A stretch of 64,000 bases of DNA from Echiichthys vipera (Eukaryota > Chordata > Actinopteri > Perciformes > Trachinidae): positions 23,249,771 to 23,313,770 of the forward strand of contig OY829654.1 in assembly GCA_963691815.1 (NCBI GenBank). The letters run 5' to 3'. Positions 1-12,426 of the stretch are shown in pieces. Each line of letters opens with the position of its first letter. Position 1 is the stretch's first letter. A model generated the notes under the pieces. The model was not told where the DNA came from. It ran no database searches and saw only the letters and a list, made by a program, of their open reading frames with translations. Position numbers and translations under genes: made by a program.

Positions 1-446
1 ACGCTGCACACTTCTTTCTCTCTTCATCTCTTTCCATATCTTCTTTTTTTTCTTCCTCTCTTCCTCATCTATGCCTGGCTTAATGCATTCACACCACCCC
101 TTCATTCACGCGGATGTTTTATTCATCAAAGCCAGTTTTCTTCAACCACCCCCCGGCATCTTAGTTCGCTCCGCCCAACCGCCCACCAGATCACCCCCCA
201 ACCCCCTCCTCCATCCCAACACATGGTACTTCCCTAGAGGCAACTACACTCCTAGTTGCTCTTCCTTCCTCTTGTCTTGCCTCTGTAGGGCACGCTCCTC
301 GTATTTTTGGTGCTCTTTTTTTACTTTTTACACGCCCATAAGAAAAAGTTTCTTCTCTGGCTTTATTAATCCTGAGTTACATGCAGACAAGTACTGAGTC
401 AGACATCAACACTGGCAAAAAAAAAAAAAAGCTGTGACATTTTAAT

Positions 447-700
447 TAGAGCTGTAAAGATTAATTGATCATTTGTCAAGTATTAAATTAATCGCCAACT
501 ATTGTGATAATCGATTAATCGGTTTGAGTTATTTTTAAGGGAAAAAAACATAAGAAATCTGTAATTCCAGCTTCTTAAATTTGATATATATATATATCCT
601 CTTTGACCACAAACTCAATATCTACTTGTTGTGGAAAAAACAAGACATTTGAGGACATCATCTTGGTCTCTGGAAAAGCGTAGATTCTATAGATTCTATA
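447..700. repeat. interspersed repeat fragment (fish type)
   Basis: The segment has alternating ATTAATTGAT / AATCGATTAATCG blocks followed by a stretch resembling a repeat seen very often in teleost introns, with the block AAACAAGACATTTGAGGAC near 640-656. It is probably a non-autonomous DNA-transposon fragment. The family assignment is from memory and the edges are approximate. Confidence 0.45.
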
Positions 701-3316
701 GACCAGAATCTTTATTCATTGAATTCATTCAATGAATCTTTATTTATTAATAAATGTTGAGTTTTGCGACTCTGTCATGAATTAATTTCTTTCATCCAAG
801 CCACGTCATATGAGAGCCTTTTTAGTGCTGTTTGTAATACTCTGTGGTAACTTTTTCTCAGGAAAAAAAAACAACAAGCTGCAACCTCCTCAGTCCCCGC
901 AGAGCCCCGTGTAAAATGCTCAACCTTACAGGGGATATAAACATGTTTACAGCCTGGAAAAAAAACTGTTTCAGTCTCTAAAGTTTCTTTTTAAAGTTCT
1001 GCATAATTAAGGGCCACTTTGAGTGACTTGGAACACAAGTTAGGTAGCAGTGATGAGAAGTGAGCCACAATAACTGAACAAAGCAAAGAGCGCTGCACAT
1101 AGAAAGTGAGAAGACACCGTTTGACTGACAGGTGACACCACAGCTAAGCATTACACAGAGATACAAACTAAAACAACTGTAAAAAAAATAAATAAAATAA
1201 AAAGTCAAGGTAAGCCTGTGTTCTAAACTTCTTTTAATGGAAAAGCATATTATAACAATATTCAGCTCTCACACATTTTATTCCATAATAGATTAAAGCT
1301 TTAATTGGTTCTGAATAGCACCAAAGGGCCTCCATGTGGAGCCATTTGAGCATGACACAGTTAATGCATTTCTATTTATTAGTTCTTTACTTATTAACTT
1401 TTATGTGAACTTCTCCTCCCTCAAACAGTTTCTCTCCTCTTCCTTCACTGACTTAACATCTCCTCCCTTCTTCCTTCAGGCGTCTGTTTAATTTTTCTCT
1501 GTTATTTGCTTGTCCGTGCGTTTTAATTTCTTCTGTTTGTTTAATTTTTTTATTCTGCCTTTTTCCCTGTCCACTCCTTTCCCACTGTTTCCTTTTAATG
1601 TTACTCCACATTTGGATATTTTCTCTTTCTAGAGCTCTCTTTACACTTTATCTTAATTAATCATCTTTTATTTTTGGGCTTTTGTCACTTATTTCAATTT
1701 CTAATATATTATTCTAGTCACTTCCCTATCTGTCTGCTAACTTTCCTTTTGGTAAACCTGTTTCTGTTTCATTTTTGCTGTTTCATACAAGTTTCTAATC
1801 TGCCTCAAAGCCTCTGCCTTATTTCAATATCCTGCCTCTTCTCCATTCTGCTCCCTCCTTTCCATTTTGTTGATGTGCTTCCCCCCAATTTCCACTTGCA
1901 TCTGCTGTGACATCCCTCACAATATACTTTTGCCTGTTTTTTTGCATTGAAAATGATCATATCCTGGATATTGATAAGAATTCACCCGCATCTATTTTTG
2001 TTTCGCCTTAGCTTTCTCTATCCTCCCTGCAGACTTTTCATTAGTCTTTTGCCACTTGTCTGGAGCACCTCTCTCTTATTTTCCATTGCGTAATAATTTA
2101 TTTTACATGAAATGTTGAATAAAAAATTTGGAATGTCCAATTTGCCCTGTTCAGAGTTCATCTTCAGCAGATTCACTTTGCATGTACATCTCAACAAGCA
2201 AAGTGAAAATCAACAGTCTAAATATTTTTATTTTAATGTCAAAGATTGCAGGATTGAGTAACTTTATGGATTCACAAAAACATGTCATTTAGTAGCCATG
2301 CACTGTAGAGGAAAGTCTTAAAACACTAATCTGATGTGCATCTGTATCTGTTTCAAGGGTAAGCAAAGGGATATTACACTTTTATACTCATTTATTAATC
2401 GTTTATTTTATTTGCTGAAACATATTGAAAATTGCCCATAAAATAAACATATACCCTATTCATATACTTGTAGAGTTCCAGTATTTCCTATGTGAGTCTT
2501 TCTGATCTAAGTTACCGCAGTTGTTTATTATCTTTTCAGAGTAGAGCAGTCTCCTTTGTTGAATCCTGCGAGCCTATTCATTAAAGACTAAAAGACACCC
2601 TGGGCTTCTGTGTCTCTTTTGTCCTCCCCCTCAACAGTTAATGTTACCCTGCTTCCTTCAAAATCATACCTTTCATGATTGAAAATACTATTATCTTAAG
2701 TGAGTGAGTGCTATTTATGATTCCACTAGCAACATTAAGGGTGCAGCTCAGCATGAGAAACACATCTCTAATACTGTGCGCATGTAAAGTCCCGTATATG
2801 TAACTCTTAGAAGACTGTGTATGCAAAAGTATCCACGGTGGCCGAAATACCACCGGTACACTGTGATTACAGGCACAGCATTCACTTTCAATTCTTCAAA
2901 TGACACGCATATCTCGCATAAACACCCCAGAGCGGCCTGGGGTTAAAAAAAAAACATTTGCATCCCTCCCTCTCCCTCCCCTCATGCTCTCCAATGTATC
3001 TCCCAAAAATGTAATTTAGGCTCCTCTCTGCTTCCTCTCACACTGTTAAATGCAATTAACCCCCTCCACTCAGCAAATCATGTCCCCTGCAGTGCATTTT
3101 TCATATATCATGCACATTCCCAAATCATGTCTACTTTGTATTTAGATGTCTCTATTTCCTCTATGTTCTCCTCCCACACAAGCTGGGCTCCTTCCAAACC
3201 TCATCCAAAAGTCTAAGCGGCCTCATTGCTCTGGCTGTTCACACCACTTACAGGGTTTGTTTTTTTCCCTCTCCAGTCATTATTCTCTTTGCATGCCCCA
3301 CATTCTTGCTCTCTTA

Positions 3317-3351
3317 CGCGCACACGCACACGCACACGCACACGCACACGC

Positions 3352-3394
<43 letters not shown>

Positions 3395-3568
3395 CACAAA
3401 CACAACACTTCACTATTTCCTGATTTCCCCAAAGTTATTTAGTCTACCACTATTTAACTTATACACACACCTCATCCTCTGTTACCCTGTCCTCAACTAA
3501 TACTATTTTAGTCTCATCTTACACAACACAACACGCAGGCATGAGCACGTACGCATGAGAGCACGCAC

Positions 3569-3613
<45 letters not shown>
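3317..3613. repeat. (CACACG)n/(CA)n arrays
   Basis: A hexanucleotide CACACG tract starts at about 3317 and changes into pure CA up to 3392. A second CA array occupies 3565-3613. The short reading frames over them (His-Thr, Arg-Val and Cys-Val repeats) are translation artefacts. Confidence 0.95.
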
Positions 3614-3616
<3 letters not shown>

Positions 3617-6481
3617 GACCTCTTAAATGAATGTCATTGCCACTTCTGAATCCATCCTGTACCCCACTAACCAGCCTGGTTTTTTTCTTACCCACAAAAC
3701 GTATCCCTCTCATCCCTCTCCCAGTTGCACCCTGGTCTCAAACTCTCATTTCAAAAAAAGAGAAAAGAAAAGAAATTCCTCATTAACTTAATCTTTAGCA
3801 TGATATATGATCATAAAACACACCGTGCCCTTTTTTAACACTTTAAACGTCGATCTTTATTCAACCTTTAAGGATCTCACTCATCTCTCAAGTGCAGTCG
3901 CTGTCTTATCACCCCAGAGCTTGTCCCTGACATTTGTCCTCACACAGAGTCTTATCATCCCCTAACTAATTGACTTTTTGTGTCCCTTTCTCAATTTTCT
4001 CTGCAAATGTGCTAACTTTAAATTACTCCATTCTCCACACAGTACACTGTTGTAGTCTTGTTATTTGCCACTGTGTTGGGATTAATTCAACAATACTTGG
4101 CTGTGTAACTGTTCATAAACACAGTGTATACCTGTATAATACATAATATAAACAGAAGGCTAATACATCAATTCTTCCACTTAGTCCTTAATTCTTAAAT
4201 TACTTGCATATAACTCTTTAGAGATTTGGTTAACTGCATTTGTCTTAAAACTAATCAGAAATTAATTCCTTAAATGAAACGTTAATATCTAGTGAAAGTC
4301 CCTAAACTTAATATTTAGTCAGTAGTAATTAGTCCAACATCAAATATTAAGTTTCAAAACACAGATTTCCTTGGATTCACGTGGGATAAATTGCTCGGTT
4401 TTACCATTGGGCATATGTTTAATAAGCTGAACATTTTTCATTTTATCAGACTGTCAACTGTGCACACAATCAACTATTTTGCAGACTGTTGAGTTAGATT
4501 TCAGTTGGTTCACTGTTTGTATTATTATGATAAAGAAAATAGTCTCCTGTGTGTGCATTTGGGAACTTTTAAGTTCACTCACAACTTCCCTTGTGGGTGA
4601 TAACGCCAAACTCCGTTCCAGTCACTTCTTTATTCATGTCCTCTCTATACCCCCTCTATACTTTCCAATTTATCTTGCCAAACTGTTTATTCTCTCCCTC
4701 CTTTGTATTCATCACCTTCCTTACTCTTTCATCTCATCCCCGACACTAACTCACCTCCTCCTCTCTATCTGTTTTTTCATTCTCTCTGTCTTTCCTTAAC
4801 CAAACTAATTTAGTCTCACAGGCTACACCTCAATCTTAACTCAACCGACTAAACTTCTGCCCTTTCTTTCTCAATTGCTCACTACTCTTCCCATTCTTTT
4901 CTGTCTCTTACGTAAACCGTCCACACCTTCTTCCAAAGGCTAAAACTCCCTTACACACTAGCATCATTTTTCACAGGCCTCCCATACAGTAGTTTACCTC
5001 AAGCTAATTTGTTCTGTACGTGTGGTTTCCCTCCCTATCTGCTGGATTACATTTCTCAGTGCAACATGCATATCTTCTTTATCACATCCAAAACTAATCT
5101 TACCTCTGCCTACCGCAGTTCTTCTCTGTTTCTCATCTTCTCTCATTGTAAAATACAGATCGCTTCACACAAGCAATTTTCATTTCTACCTGTCCTCTCT
5201 CCTCACCGCTCACCATTTTATCTTCCCACAAACTAATTTAGTCTGCAACCATGTTTCTCTCTCCCTGTCTCCCATCTCCTCGCCTCTCAGAGGCATACCC
5301 TTCGTATAATATCTTACTATAATCTGCATAATATGCATCTCTCTTTATCACTTCTGAGTCTTTGTTCTCTCAGTTTGTGAAAATGATCAGATATCCTCTC
5401 TTTCTGTCTACCGTTATCTCCATCTTTAAGGTTGACTGTCAACTGGGAACTTCTCTTTATACTACCGAGATCTTTTTCTTGTTTTCAGGGTTAATGACTG
5501 CCGCATTCCCGTCAGCGCTGCAAGCTTTGCATGTTTCTGAGAGAAGGATGGGTGCATAAGATTAGAAATATTAACATTTCTATGGATAATAAGAGTACAA
5601 ATTGCAGAGTTTCAGCTGAGTTCAGCACTGTAGCTGTGGGAGGTTGGATTACAACTTCCCTCCTACATTCGATTTACTCTAGAGTGAGGCACCTTGGAAA
5701 TAGAGGTTTATTTATTGAGGAGCAGAAGCTAATTATGCCATCATTTATGTTAATGTTTCCTTTTAACACTTGTCCTAAAACTATGCCTACTTCGAAATTA
5801 AATTGTAGTTTAAGAGAAGTGGATCATTTTAAGTCCATCAGTAACTAATAACAGCAGCCTCTATCAGCCTTTATAGCACAATGCACTTTGTGTGGCATGC
5901 AGTTGGATTTGACAGGAAATGTATTTGAAAGTAAAATAAAGTGTTTCCTTTGATCATGTATGACAAAGAAATTATAGCTTTCTATTCAAAAAGAAGCAAC
6001 AGGTTTTATAGAGAATATGTTCAGAACTTTGAGAAACTGAAGCACAAAAATATACTGTGTAAGACAGAGATCACGAATTTTAAAGATTGGCAAATTTTTT
6101 ACAGTATGAATTAACCGAGGTTTCGATATATGTAACCCTTCAAAACTTTCAAACTCACAATTCATGTTGAAGGTATGATCGGTTATTCATTTTTTCACAT
6201 GCTTCTAGATTCGGACAATAACACAAGATTATTTGGATTTCTCACATTATCTATTTTGTTGTGAGTCTGGCTATTTATGTTGCCGCCTATGAAAATGAAA
6301 TGCTTTGCAGGAACACAAGTGGAACAATACATACAAGGAACTATCTGGAGCTGTTTTAACTTGTAACAGCGGACATTTTGAGACATAGGAAAAGCAAAGG
6401 TGTAAATACTAAAAAGAATGATGCATGAATTACAATTGTCTGCATCGGTGTCAGAGTTCTAGTATAAAACACACTTGAATG

Positions 6482-6670
6482 AGGAGGCCTCGGGGAAGAC
6501 CCAGGACCAGGTGGAGAGATTATATCTCCACACTGGCCTGGGAACGCCTCGGGATCCCCCAGTTAGAGCTGGTTAATGTGGCCCGGGAAAGGGAAGTTTG
6601 GGGTCCCCTGCTAAAGCTGCTGCCCCCACGACCCGACCCCGGATAAGCGGATGAAGATTAGATGAGACTA
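6482..6670 (+). mobile_element. LINE 3' terminal fragment
   Basis: The frame from 6485 to the TAA at 6644-6646 is open for 53 codons. It reads like the C-terminal tail of a fish non-LTR reverse-transcriptase protein: RGRPRTRWRDYISTLAWERL, then a segment ending LLPPRPDPG. After the stop comes GCGGATGAAGATTAGATGAG, the short GATGA-like tail usual at the 3' end of these elements. No reverse transcriptase core is present upstream, so this is a 5'-truncated copy. The clade (L2-like or Rex1-like) cannot be fixed from the tail alone. Confidence 0.75.
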
Positions 6671-7102
6671 GTAATGTTTTTACTAGCACCAGTGCTTTTC
6701 CTTCTCATGTAAAAACACATCAGTAAACTAAAACGCTTTTCACACAGCAAAATGTTAACTAAAGCCCTGCATTGTAACCCAACAACATCACATCACATCA
6801 CAGTTTCTTTTTAACCTGGGTAAACACTGGGTTTTCAGTACTGAATGGTACATGTCCCCTGCTGATACAGTGTTTCACACTATTTTCTTAGCATCTTTTG
6901 CGTTGACACCATAAATGTAGTGTTAACCTTTCTTCACAGCAGGGTTTACTACCTCATAGATACGAAGTGCTTGTAACCCTTATTCAATGTGTCAAACCTT
7001 TTTTATCCCAGGGTTATAAGAGTGGTTTAGAGAAGGGTTAGCCTGAGGTTACGTGTGCCTTTGCCTTTGTCTGGTGGAAGAAGTGAAGAGGCTCCTTGCA
7101 CC

Positions 7103-7714
7103 GCACTCACACTGTCCTTCCGCAGCGGACCAAAACCGGTTTTTCGGCTAAAGCCTAGAGCATTTGAGCAGTGTGAGTGCACCCGCTCCGCGTATAACTG
7201 AGGACAGCGGGCCGTCCACGGCCCGCCTGAGAGGGGTGGGCTTTTGTAGAGCCCGTTTGCACATGTACGAGCACGAGTGTGCGCACGTGTACGAGCACGA
7301 GCACGAGCCCTACGGCGGTAACGGTATGTGCGCCTGTTCGGACATAGAAAATAGAACGACAGATCATGCGCGGACATTAAAAGACAACCACAATGGCGGT
7401 GAAAGGTTCACGTTGGTGTGATGCGGAGGTGGAGTGTTTACTGCAGATTTGGTCGGATGAAAATATTCAAAAACAGTCGACAAGACGCACAAACACTCCG
7501 AGGTCCATGGAAAGATTTGTAAACAAAGCCACACACACGCGATCAATGCGTGTGACGTGTTACGGCGTGATGATGTATGGACAGCAAGAAGCATTTGCGC
7601 GAGGCCCAGGCAGTGTGAGTACAAACGGGCCTGGGGCGGGGGGGGAGAGGGAGGGGGGACAAGTACCCTAAAGCACGGGGCACGGGGCACGGTGCGGAAG
7701 GACAGTGTGAGTGC
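7103..7714 (+). mobile_element. PIF/Harbinger-like remnant with 22-bp TIRs
   Basis: A perfect 22-bp inverted repeat bounds the segment, with left arm 7103-7124 (beginning GCACTCACACTG) and right arm 7693-7714. Inside is a short reading frame with a Myb/SANT-like N-terminus (separate entry), the accessory DNA-binding protein typical of PIF/Harbinger transposons. No DDE transposase is present, so the copy would be non-autonomous. I do not see the expected 3-bp TWA target duplication directly outside the arms, so the true ends may lie elsewhere. The arm motif CAGTGTGAGTGC recurs near 7169. Confidence 0.55.
7393..7520 (+). pseudogene. Myb/SANT-like DNA-binding fragment (frameshifted)
   Basis: From the ATG at 7393 the product starts MAVKGSRWCDAEVECLLQIW and continues SDENIQKQ. 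This is the first helix pattern (W-x-D-x-E-x-x-x-L-L-x-I-W) of the Myb/SANT-like domain in Harbinger accessory proteins and their domesticated relatives. After codon 28 (near 7476) the frame slips by one base. In the next frame the sequence keeps family character (LDKTHKHSEVHGKI), so a single-base deletion probably broke the domain. The rest is low-complexity and non-homologous. This is a dead transposon gene rather than a host gene. Confidence 0.6.
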
Positions 7715-9168
7715 GCCCGAGTCCAGCCAAGCCTTCACCTGCTATTGTTGTACAGATAAACATATGCTGTGTTTCCACGTGGTACAGCTTTGCTTGACTC
7801 GACTCACTTCATGTAACAGGTCCTTTTCTCTATTCAGTTTTTTCCACTGCAGATAGTACCTTAGGAAAACTGATCGCCATTTTCAGGAGACTTGGTCAGC
7901 TGAGTCTGCGTCATCTTTAAAAAACTCTCTTTTATATATATATTTAAAGAATTTAATGTTTTACTTGATCTTACACATCTTCTTTTTATTTATTTTATGT
8001 TTTGCTTTATTTTATCTTTAATCTGGTCCAGTTTAATGTGTTCTATATACTTTATTATTGTTGGTTAATATGTTGCTTTGTATAGACATTTGTCACTTGG
8101 TCTCTGAAAGTGCTCTACTAATTATTCTCACGTTGTATTACAAAGTTTTCCATTTTACTCTATTGTTTTGATTCAGCACTTACTTACCAGCTAACCAACA
8201 CATAATAATGAACTTCATTCTCGCTCAAGAGGGAACTGGATCAAACTCATTCACATTGTATGATTTAAGCTTATTTAACTATTTTTGCATTAACATCTGG
8301 CTTGAGTAGTCCAAAAAAACACCAAAACACTGACACGGGTCTATTGAAAGCTACTGTTCTAGCATCAAAAACATTTCTCCCTCTGTGGAAAAGGAAAGTT
8401 TGCAGTCTCGGTCAAAACCCCGGGCTTAGCTCCTATTCAGGGAGTTTCAGGGAAAAACAATTCAAAGCCACGAAGCGCATACGAGGGAATGGATGAAGGC
8501 AGGTTGGATGGAAAAAAGAAAAAAGAAAAAGGAATGAGGTAGAGAGTAAACTTGGTTGGGAGATGTCTGGAGATTTATGTGTGTTGCAGAATCAATTCGT
8601 CCCTGTTTATTTGTCCTCCTCCTCTTCCTCCCACTAGCCCTGGGCGATGACAAGACATCGCAACACCCGACGCCTACGCAGGAAAAGCTCAACACCGACT
8701 ACCCAGAACCCATCTGATTTCGCTCGCTCTATTCCTCAACTCTCCTCCTCCATCCCTTCCCCCCCAATCTTCCCCCTGCAGCCGCCCTGCCATGTTATTC
8801 TCTCTGAATTCATCCGTCTCCCTCATCTCTCATATCACTGTTGTACCCACCTCTCCTCCATCCTTTCCTTCATCTCTCATGTTCTGCTGTTTGCGCTCTC
8901 TCCCTCTCCTGTCCCATCTTTAACACTTTTCCTTTTAATTCTATGTTCCCTATATTTGATCCTTTTCTATGTTCTGTCTCTATACTTAGGCCCTTAAACA
9001 TCTTGCGGCAACAACAATCTTGCAGGTTTATTGAGAAATGGGTCAAATAAAATCATTGTCGCAATCTTTGTCAGACTCACTGTATGACATCTATTCTGAG
9101 GTATGTCCGAATGTGAAATGAATGTTAGGTAAATCGGAGCCTCATGATGAACACAGCAATAAACGCCA

Positions 9169-9437
9169 TCTGTCATCAAAGCTTTAGACATAGTACTAAT
9201 ACATTCTTTTTATCGTCTTTTGACCTTAAAAGTCGAGCTTCAACAACGTTCCAGCAGCGAATGTAATTTGAGTCATTTTATGTCATACTCTGGAAAGTGG
9301 AAACATATAAATGCAAGTAAGGACACTTCCTCTGTCATCAAAGCTTTAGCCATAGCAAGGACACAGTTTTTGCTTATTTTTTTAACCTGAAAAGTGGCGC
9401 TTCCACAATGTTCCAGTGTATGATTCATCTGAGTCAT
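9169..9437. repeat. diverged local tandem duplication (about 164-bp offset)
   Basis: Unit A (about 9169-9283) and unit B (about 9333-9437) share CTGTCATCAAAGCTTTAG, then an (A)AAAGT-cGaGCTTC block, then GTTCCAG and GAGTCAT in the same order. Identity is moderate, so the duplication is old. It lies inside a longer stretch (to about 10150) that looks like fish interspersed repeat. Confidence 0.55.
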
Positions 9438-11200
9438 GCGGAGGCTCCACAGTGATGCAGAAGATGAACGGATGACACTGCAATCTGGTATCTTGTAACC
9501 AATATTAGCTTCTGTTTCAACAATATCGTAATGTTCTGTCGGGATTAAGCTATGAGCAGAAGTCTACTGCCAGTGTAAAACACTAAGGCACTTTTTAGAC
9601 AGAGACAAACTGGACAGGAAGCCAAGTATGCACGCCAGGCCACAAGGTACTGTGAAGCACTGTCACACAACACCTCCAAGAGCTTGAGCATACATAGAAA
9701 CGTTCAGCTACTTCTTTCCCTAGTAGCGGAGAAGCAGGAAGCCATAAAGTGTGACAGCCATCTGCAGCATGGTCTGCAGCCTCCCACCGCCTCGGCTCCC
9801 GGCAACTTGAATGTCTGACTGATGGAAATAGTCTGATATGTTTGTTGTTGTTTGCCTGTGCTGTACATGGATGTTACATAAACGCATTCGTGATATGAGC
9901 CAGCATGAGCAGATCAGAGCACAATTTTGTATTTTTACCCCTTTACATGGAAACACAATGGTGGAGCATTTTTAAGTTTCACTTTTTCTGCGTTTTTTAG
10001 CCCCAAAAACTCTGTCGCCGTCTAAACGAAAGGCACATCTGATAAAATATTTTGACGTTTTCACCCGAAAGCGTTGTTGTGTAAACAAAGCATAATACAG
10101 TTTAGCACTGTCCCGTCCAACTCCTTGTCGTCTGGAGAAACGTCTGGCTGAGTCAAGTTAAAACCGAGCAGTCTGATGTGTTTGTAGATGTCTGTATGGT
10201 TATACTGTATCAGTTTGGTGTCGATTTTAAGCAATTTAATGAAGGTAAACACTGTGTAATGCCACTGTGTAATGCTATTGTGTTCTGGTGGCATTTTCTG
10301 GAGCACTTCCCGACTCATGCATGCTCTACTGGTCAGAACAGTTGTACCGACGTTTATACCGTCCACCCGTACCATAGACTGCTTCCCTTCAGTAAAGTGG
10401 GAGGAAGTGGAGATGTGCCGTCCATCTTTACATACATGTGTCGTAGCAGCAGTCCCATTGGGAGAATTTAGTGCTGAATTTCGGACACTGTCAGAATTTT
10501 GATAGAGCCAGAACTCAAAAATCAGCCATTGGGGGGCGTATCCAGGACCACCACTTTGGATCAATGACCAAATTTCAATACGTTTGTTTCTTGATTATCA
10601 ACTTTTCACTGGTACAACCCAAAATGCCAACCCAAAAAAGTTATTTCCTCTTCCCGTTCACATCTCCTCTCTTCCTACTTTTCATCTTTCTCTCCATGTC
10701 TTAAACCTTCGTGACTCCCTCCATCCCTCTTCCATTTTCTTGGCATTACACTCTATTCTCTGTCTTCTCTCTCTCCATCCCACTCGCTTTGTCTCCTTCT
10801 ATCTCCAATTCTCCTTTGCTTATTTCCTCTCTCTCTTTATCTCTGTCTGTCTGTCTCGGTGGGAGTTTGGAAAACACTGTCTCTCTCATGAAAGAAAAGC
10901 GTAGCTTCACTCCCCCAGTTCACTTTTGATTCGAAATAAAAGGCAATGTGAAATATCCCCCAGACACACACACCGACATTCATAGTATCTATTCCCTCCT
11001 ACAACCTCCTGAATGGCTCAAAGACTGAAGCAATGGAGCAGTATGGAGGGGCAGAAAAAAAACAGGGAGTGAAAGAGATAGGAAATGAACCTGGGGCATT
11101 GGGAAAGGTAAGAAAGAATGAAATGCGTGTTTGACTTATTAGTTCGGTGACAGTAAAAAAGAGGTGTCTGTGGTGGCAACAATGGTGGTGGTGTTGGTGG

Positions 11201-11310
11201 GTGTGCGTGTGCGTGTGCGTGTGCGTGTGCGTGTGCGTGTGCGTGCGCGTGCGTGTGCGTGTGCGTGTGCGTGTGCATGTGCGTGCTTGTGTGCGTGTGC
11301 TTGTGTGCAT
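11201..11310. repeat. (GTGTGC)n array
   Basis: A hexanucleotide GTGTGC array with a few GTGCGC and GTGCTT variants. It is the same repeat class as the CACACG array at 3317, in opposite orientation, within the same intron. Confidence 0.95.
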
Positions 11311-12137
11311 CTGTAAAAGACTAAGTAACAGGTAGAGAGCTGAGGAGGAGGAGGAGGAAGCTCTCCTAGGAGACTGTTTCATGTTGTTCAGCTCAACATG
11401 ACAACAGAGTAAAAACAGGTTGGATCAAAAAGAAAGCCAATATCAAACCCAGACTGTCAGCTTTAGTTTACCAGGCTGGACTTAAAGACTACACCAAGGC
11501 ACAACAAACATAAAAATAAACACACTTCACTGTATATCCATTAAATCAGTGACACCCCTCAGCAATATGCAGGAAAAAGTTTTTTATCCTCATCTGGGGA
11601 CCTGAAGATTAATTGGAGAAGCAGCTCAGCACTGTGTATCAAGTTCTTCTAGTGACGCGGAAACATTTAGCTGTACGCTGTTAGCAACATGATGATTGAT
11701 TGTCTTGCGAGTCAGTCTCGCTTTGGCAAATGCAAATTAAAAGTTTATAGCAGAAAATATGCTTTTGAGCTTTCATGACCTGCTGCTTTGTGTTCGTACA
11801 TTATAGTGATTAAAATGTTTTCTTATTTTAATAATGAAAGATGGGTTGACAAAGGATTTTGTCCATCTTTGACATTTGCACTACTGTCTGTTCAAAATAA
11901 ATGAAAAGAAATGTATATTGGGGGATTTTATTCTGCTCCAGCCCGGGACTTTTGTGTACTGTGTACCATTACGGCCCTAGTATACCTGCCATATACCACA
12001 CACTTCAACTCTTGTGTATCTTCATAGTGGTGCACAAACACACAACTTCAAGAACTTCTACCCAGAAAGAACCATGTCGAGATGTTTCTCCATGTCCCCT
12101 TCTGCACATTCCCTCAACTACATCACACGCTACTCAC

Positions 12138-12426
12138 CAGTGTAATCTTCACGACAGATGCAGGTGTACCCTCCTTCTCTGCGGGCACACACCCCTCCGT
12201 TCAGGCAAGGGTTGGAGTAACACAGGTTGATCTCTGTCTCGCAGTAATCACCAGTAAAGCCAACCGGGCAGCGGCAGCGTAGGCCTGCGATGGGGTGGAT
12301 GGGCCGGAACAAGATGGAGGGCGAGGAGATGAAGGGAGCGGAGCTGTTGAAGCGCAGCACCGAGATGCACTTCATGTAGTTCTGGCACGGCTCACGAAGA
12401 CACACATTGTCATCAAATGGGAGAAC
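12138..12426 (-). CDS. celsr3: celsr3 exon 3: EGF 1 and start of EGF 2
   Basis: The exon is 289 bp and encodes residues 2037-2132 plus the first base of a Gly codon. In sense, the acceptor CTCCAG is followed by GTTCTC (Val-Leu), and the donor reads ACTG|GTGAGT. The peptide begins VLPFDDNVCLREPC and is among the most conserved parts of Celsr proteins. Six cysteines (2045, 2050, 2056, 2087, 2089, 2098) form the first EGF module, with the long family-specific insert between the third and fourth. Five more (2105, 2110, 2116, 2125, 2127) begin the second EGF module, whose sixth lies in the next exon outside the window. The PIAGLRCRCP and NGG-CARREGGYTC segments fit Celsr3 better than Celsr1 or Celsr2. 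The open frame extends past both splice sites, but those parts are intronic. Confidence 0.95.

Larger units (their letters stand above)
1..12137 (-). other. celsr3: celsr3 intron 3 (partial, 5' portion)
   Basis: This is non-coding sequence downstream of the exon 3 donor; the next exon lies beyond the left edge. The donor reads GTGAGTAG in the sense direction. About 1380-5350 is strongly C+T-rich on the plus strand, so the transcript is purine-rich there. The intron holds CA arrays, a LINE 3' end, a Harbinger-like remnant, diverged repeats and a GTGTGC array, each listed separately. About 9420-10560 looks like further fish repeat sequence, including a 167-codon minus-strand reading frame (10061-10564) with no recognisable domain. 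I saw no Celsr exon in it, but small exons could be missed by eye. Confidence 0.85.

Noticed and set aside
3317..3392. CRISPR-like spaced repeats
   Set aside because: The arrays are contiguous short tandem repeats without unique spacers, in a eukaryotic genome.
10061..10564. 167-codon minus-strand frame in intron 3
   Set aside because: Composition is ordinary, but there is no domain, no splice context, and the sequence around it has the look of fish interspersed repeats. Not called as a gene.
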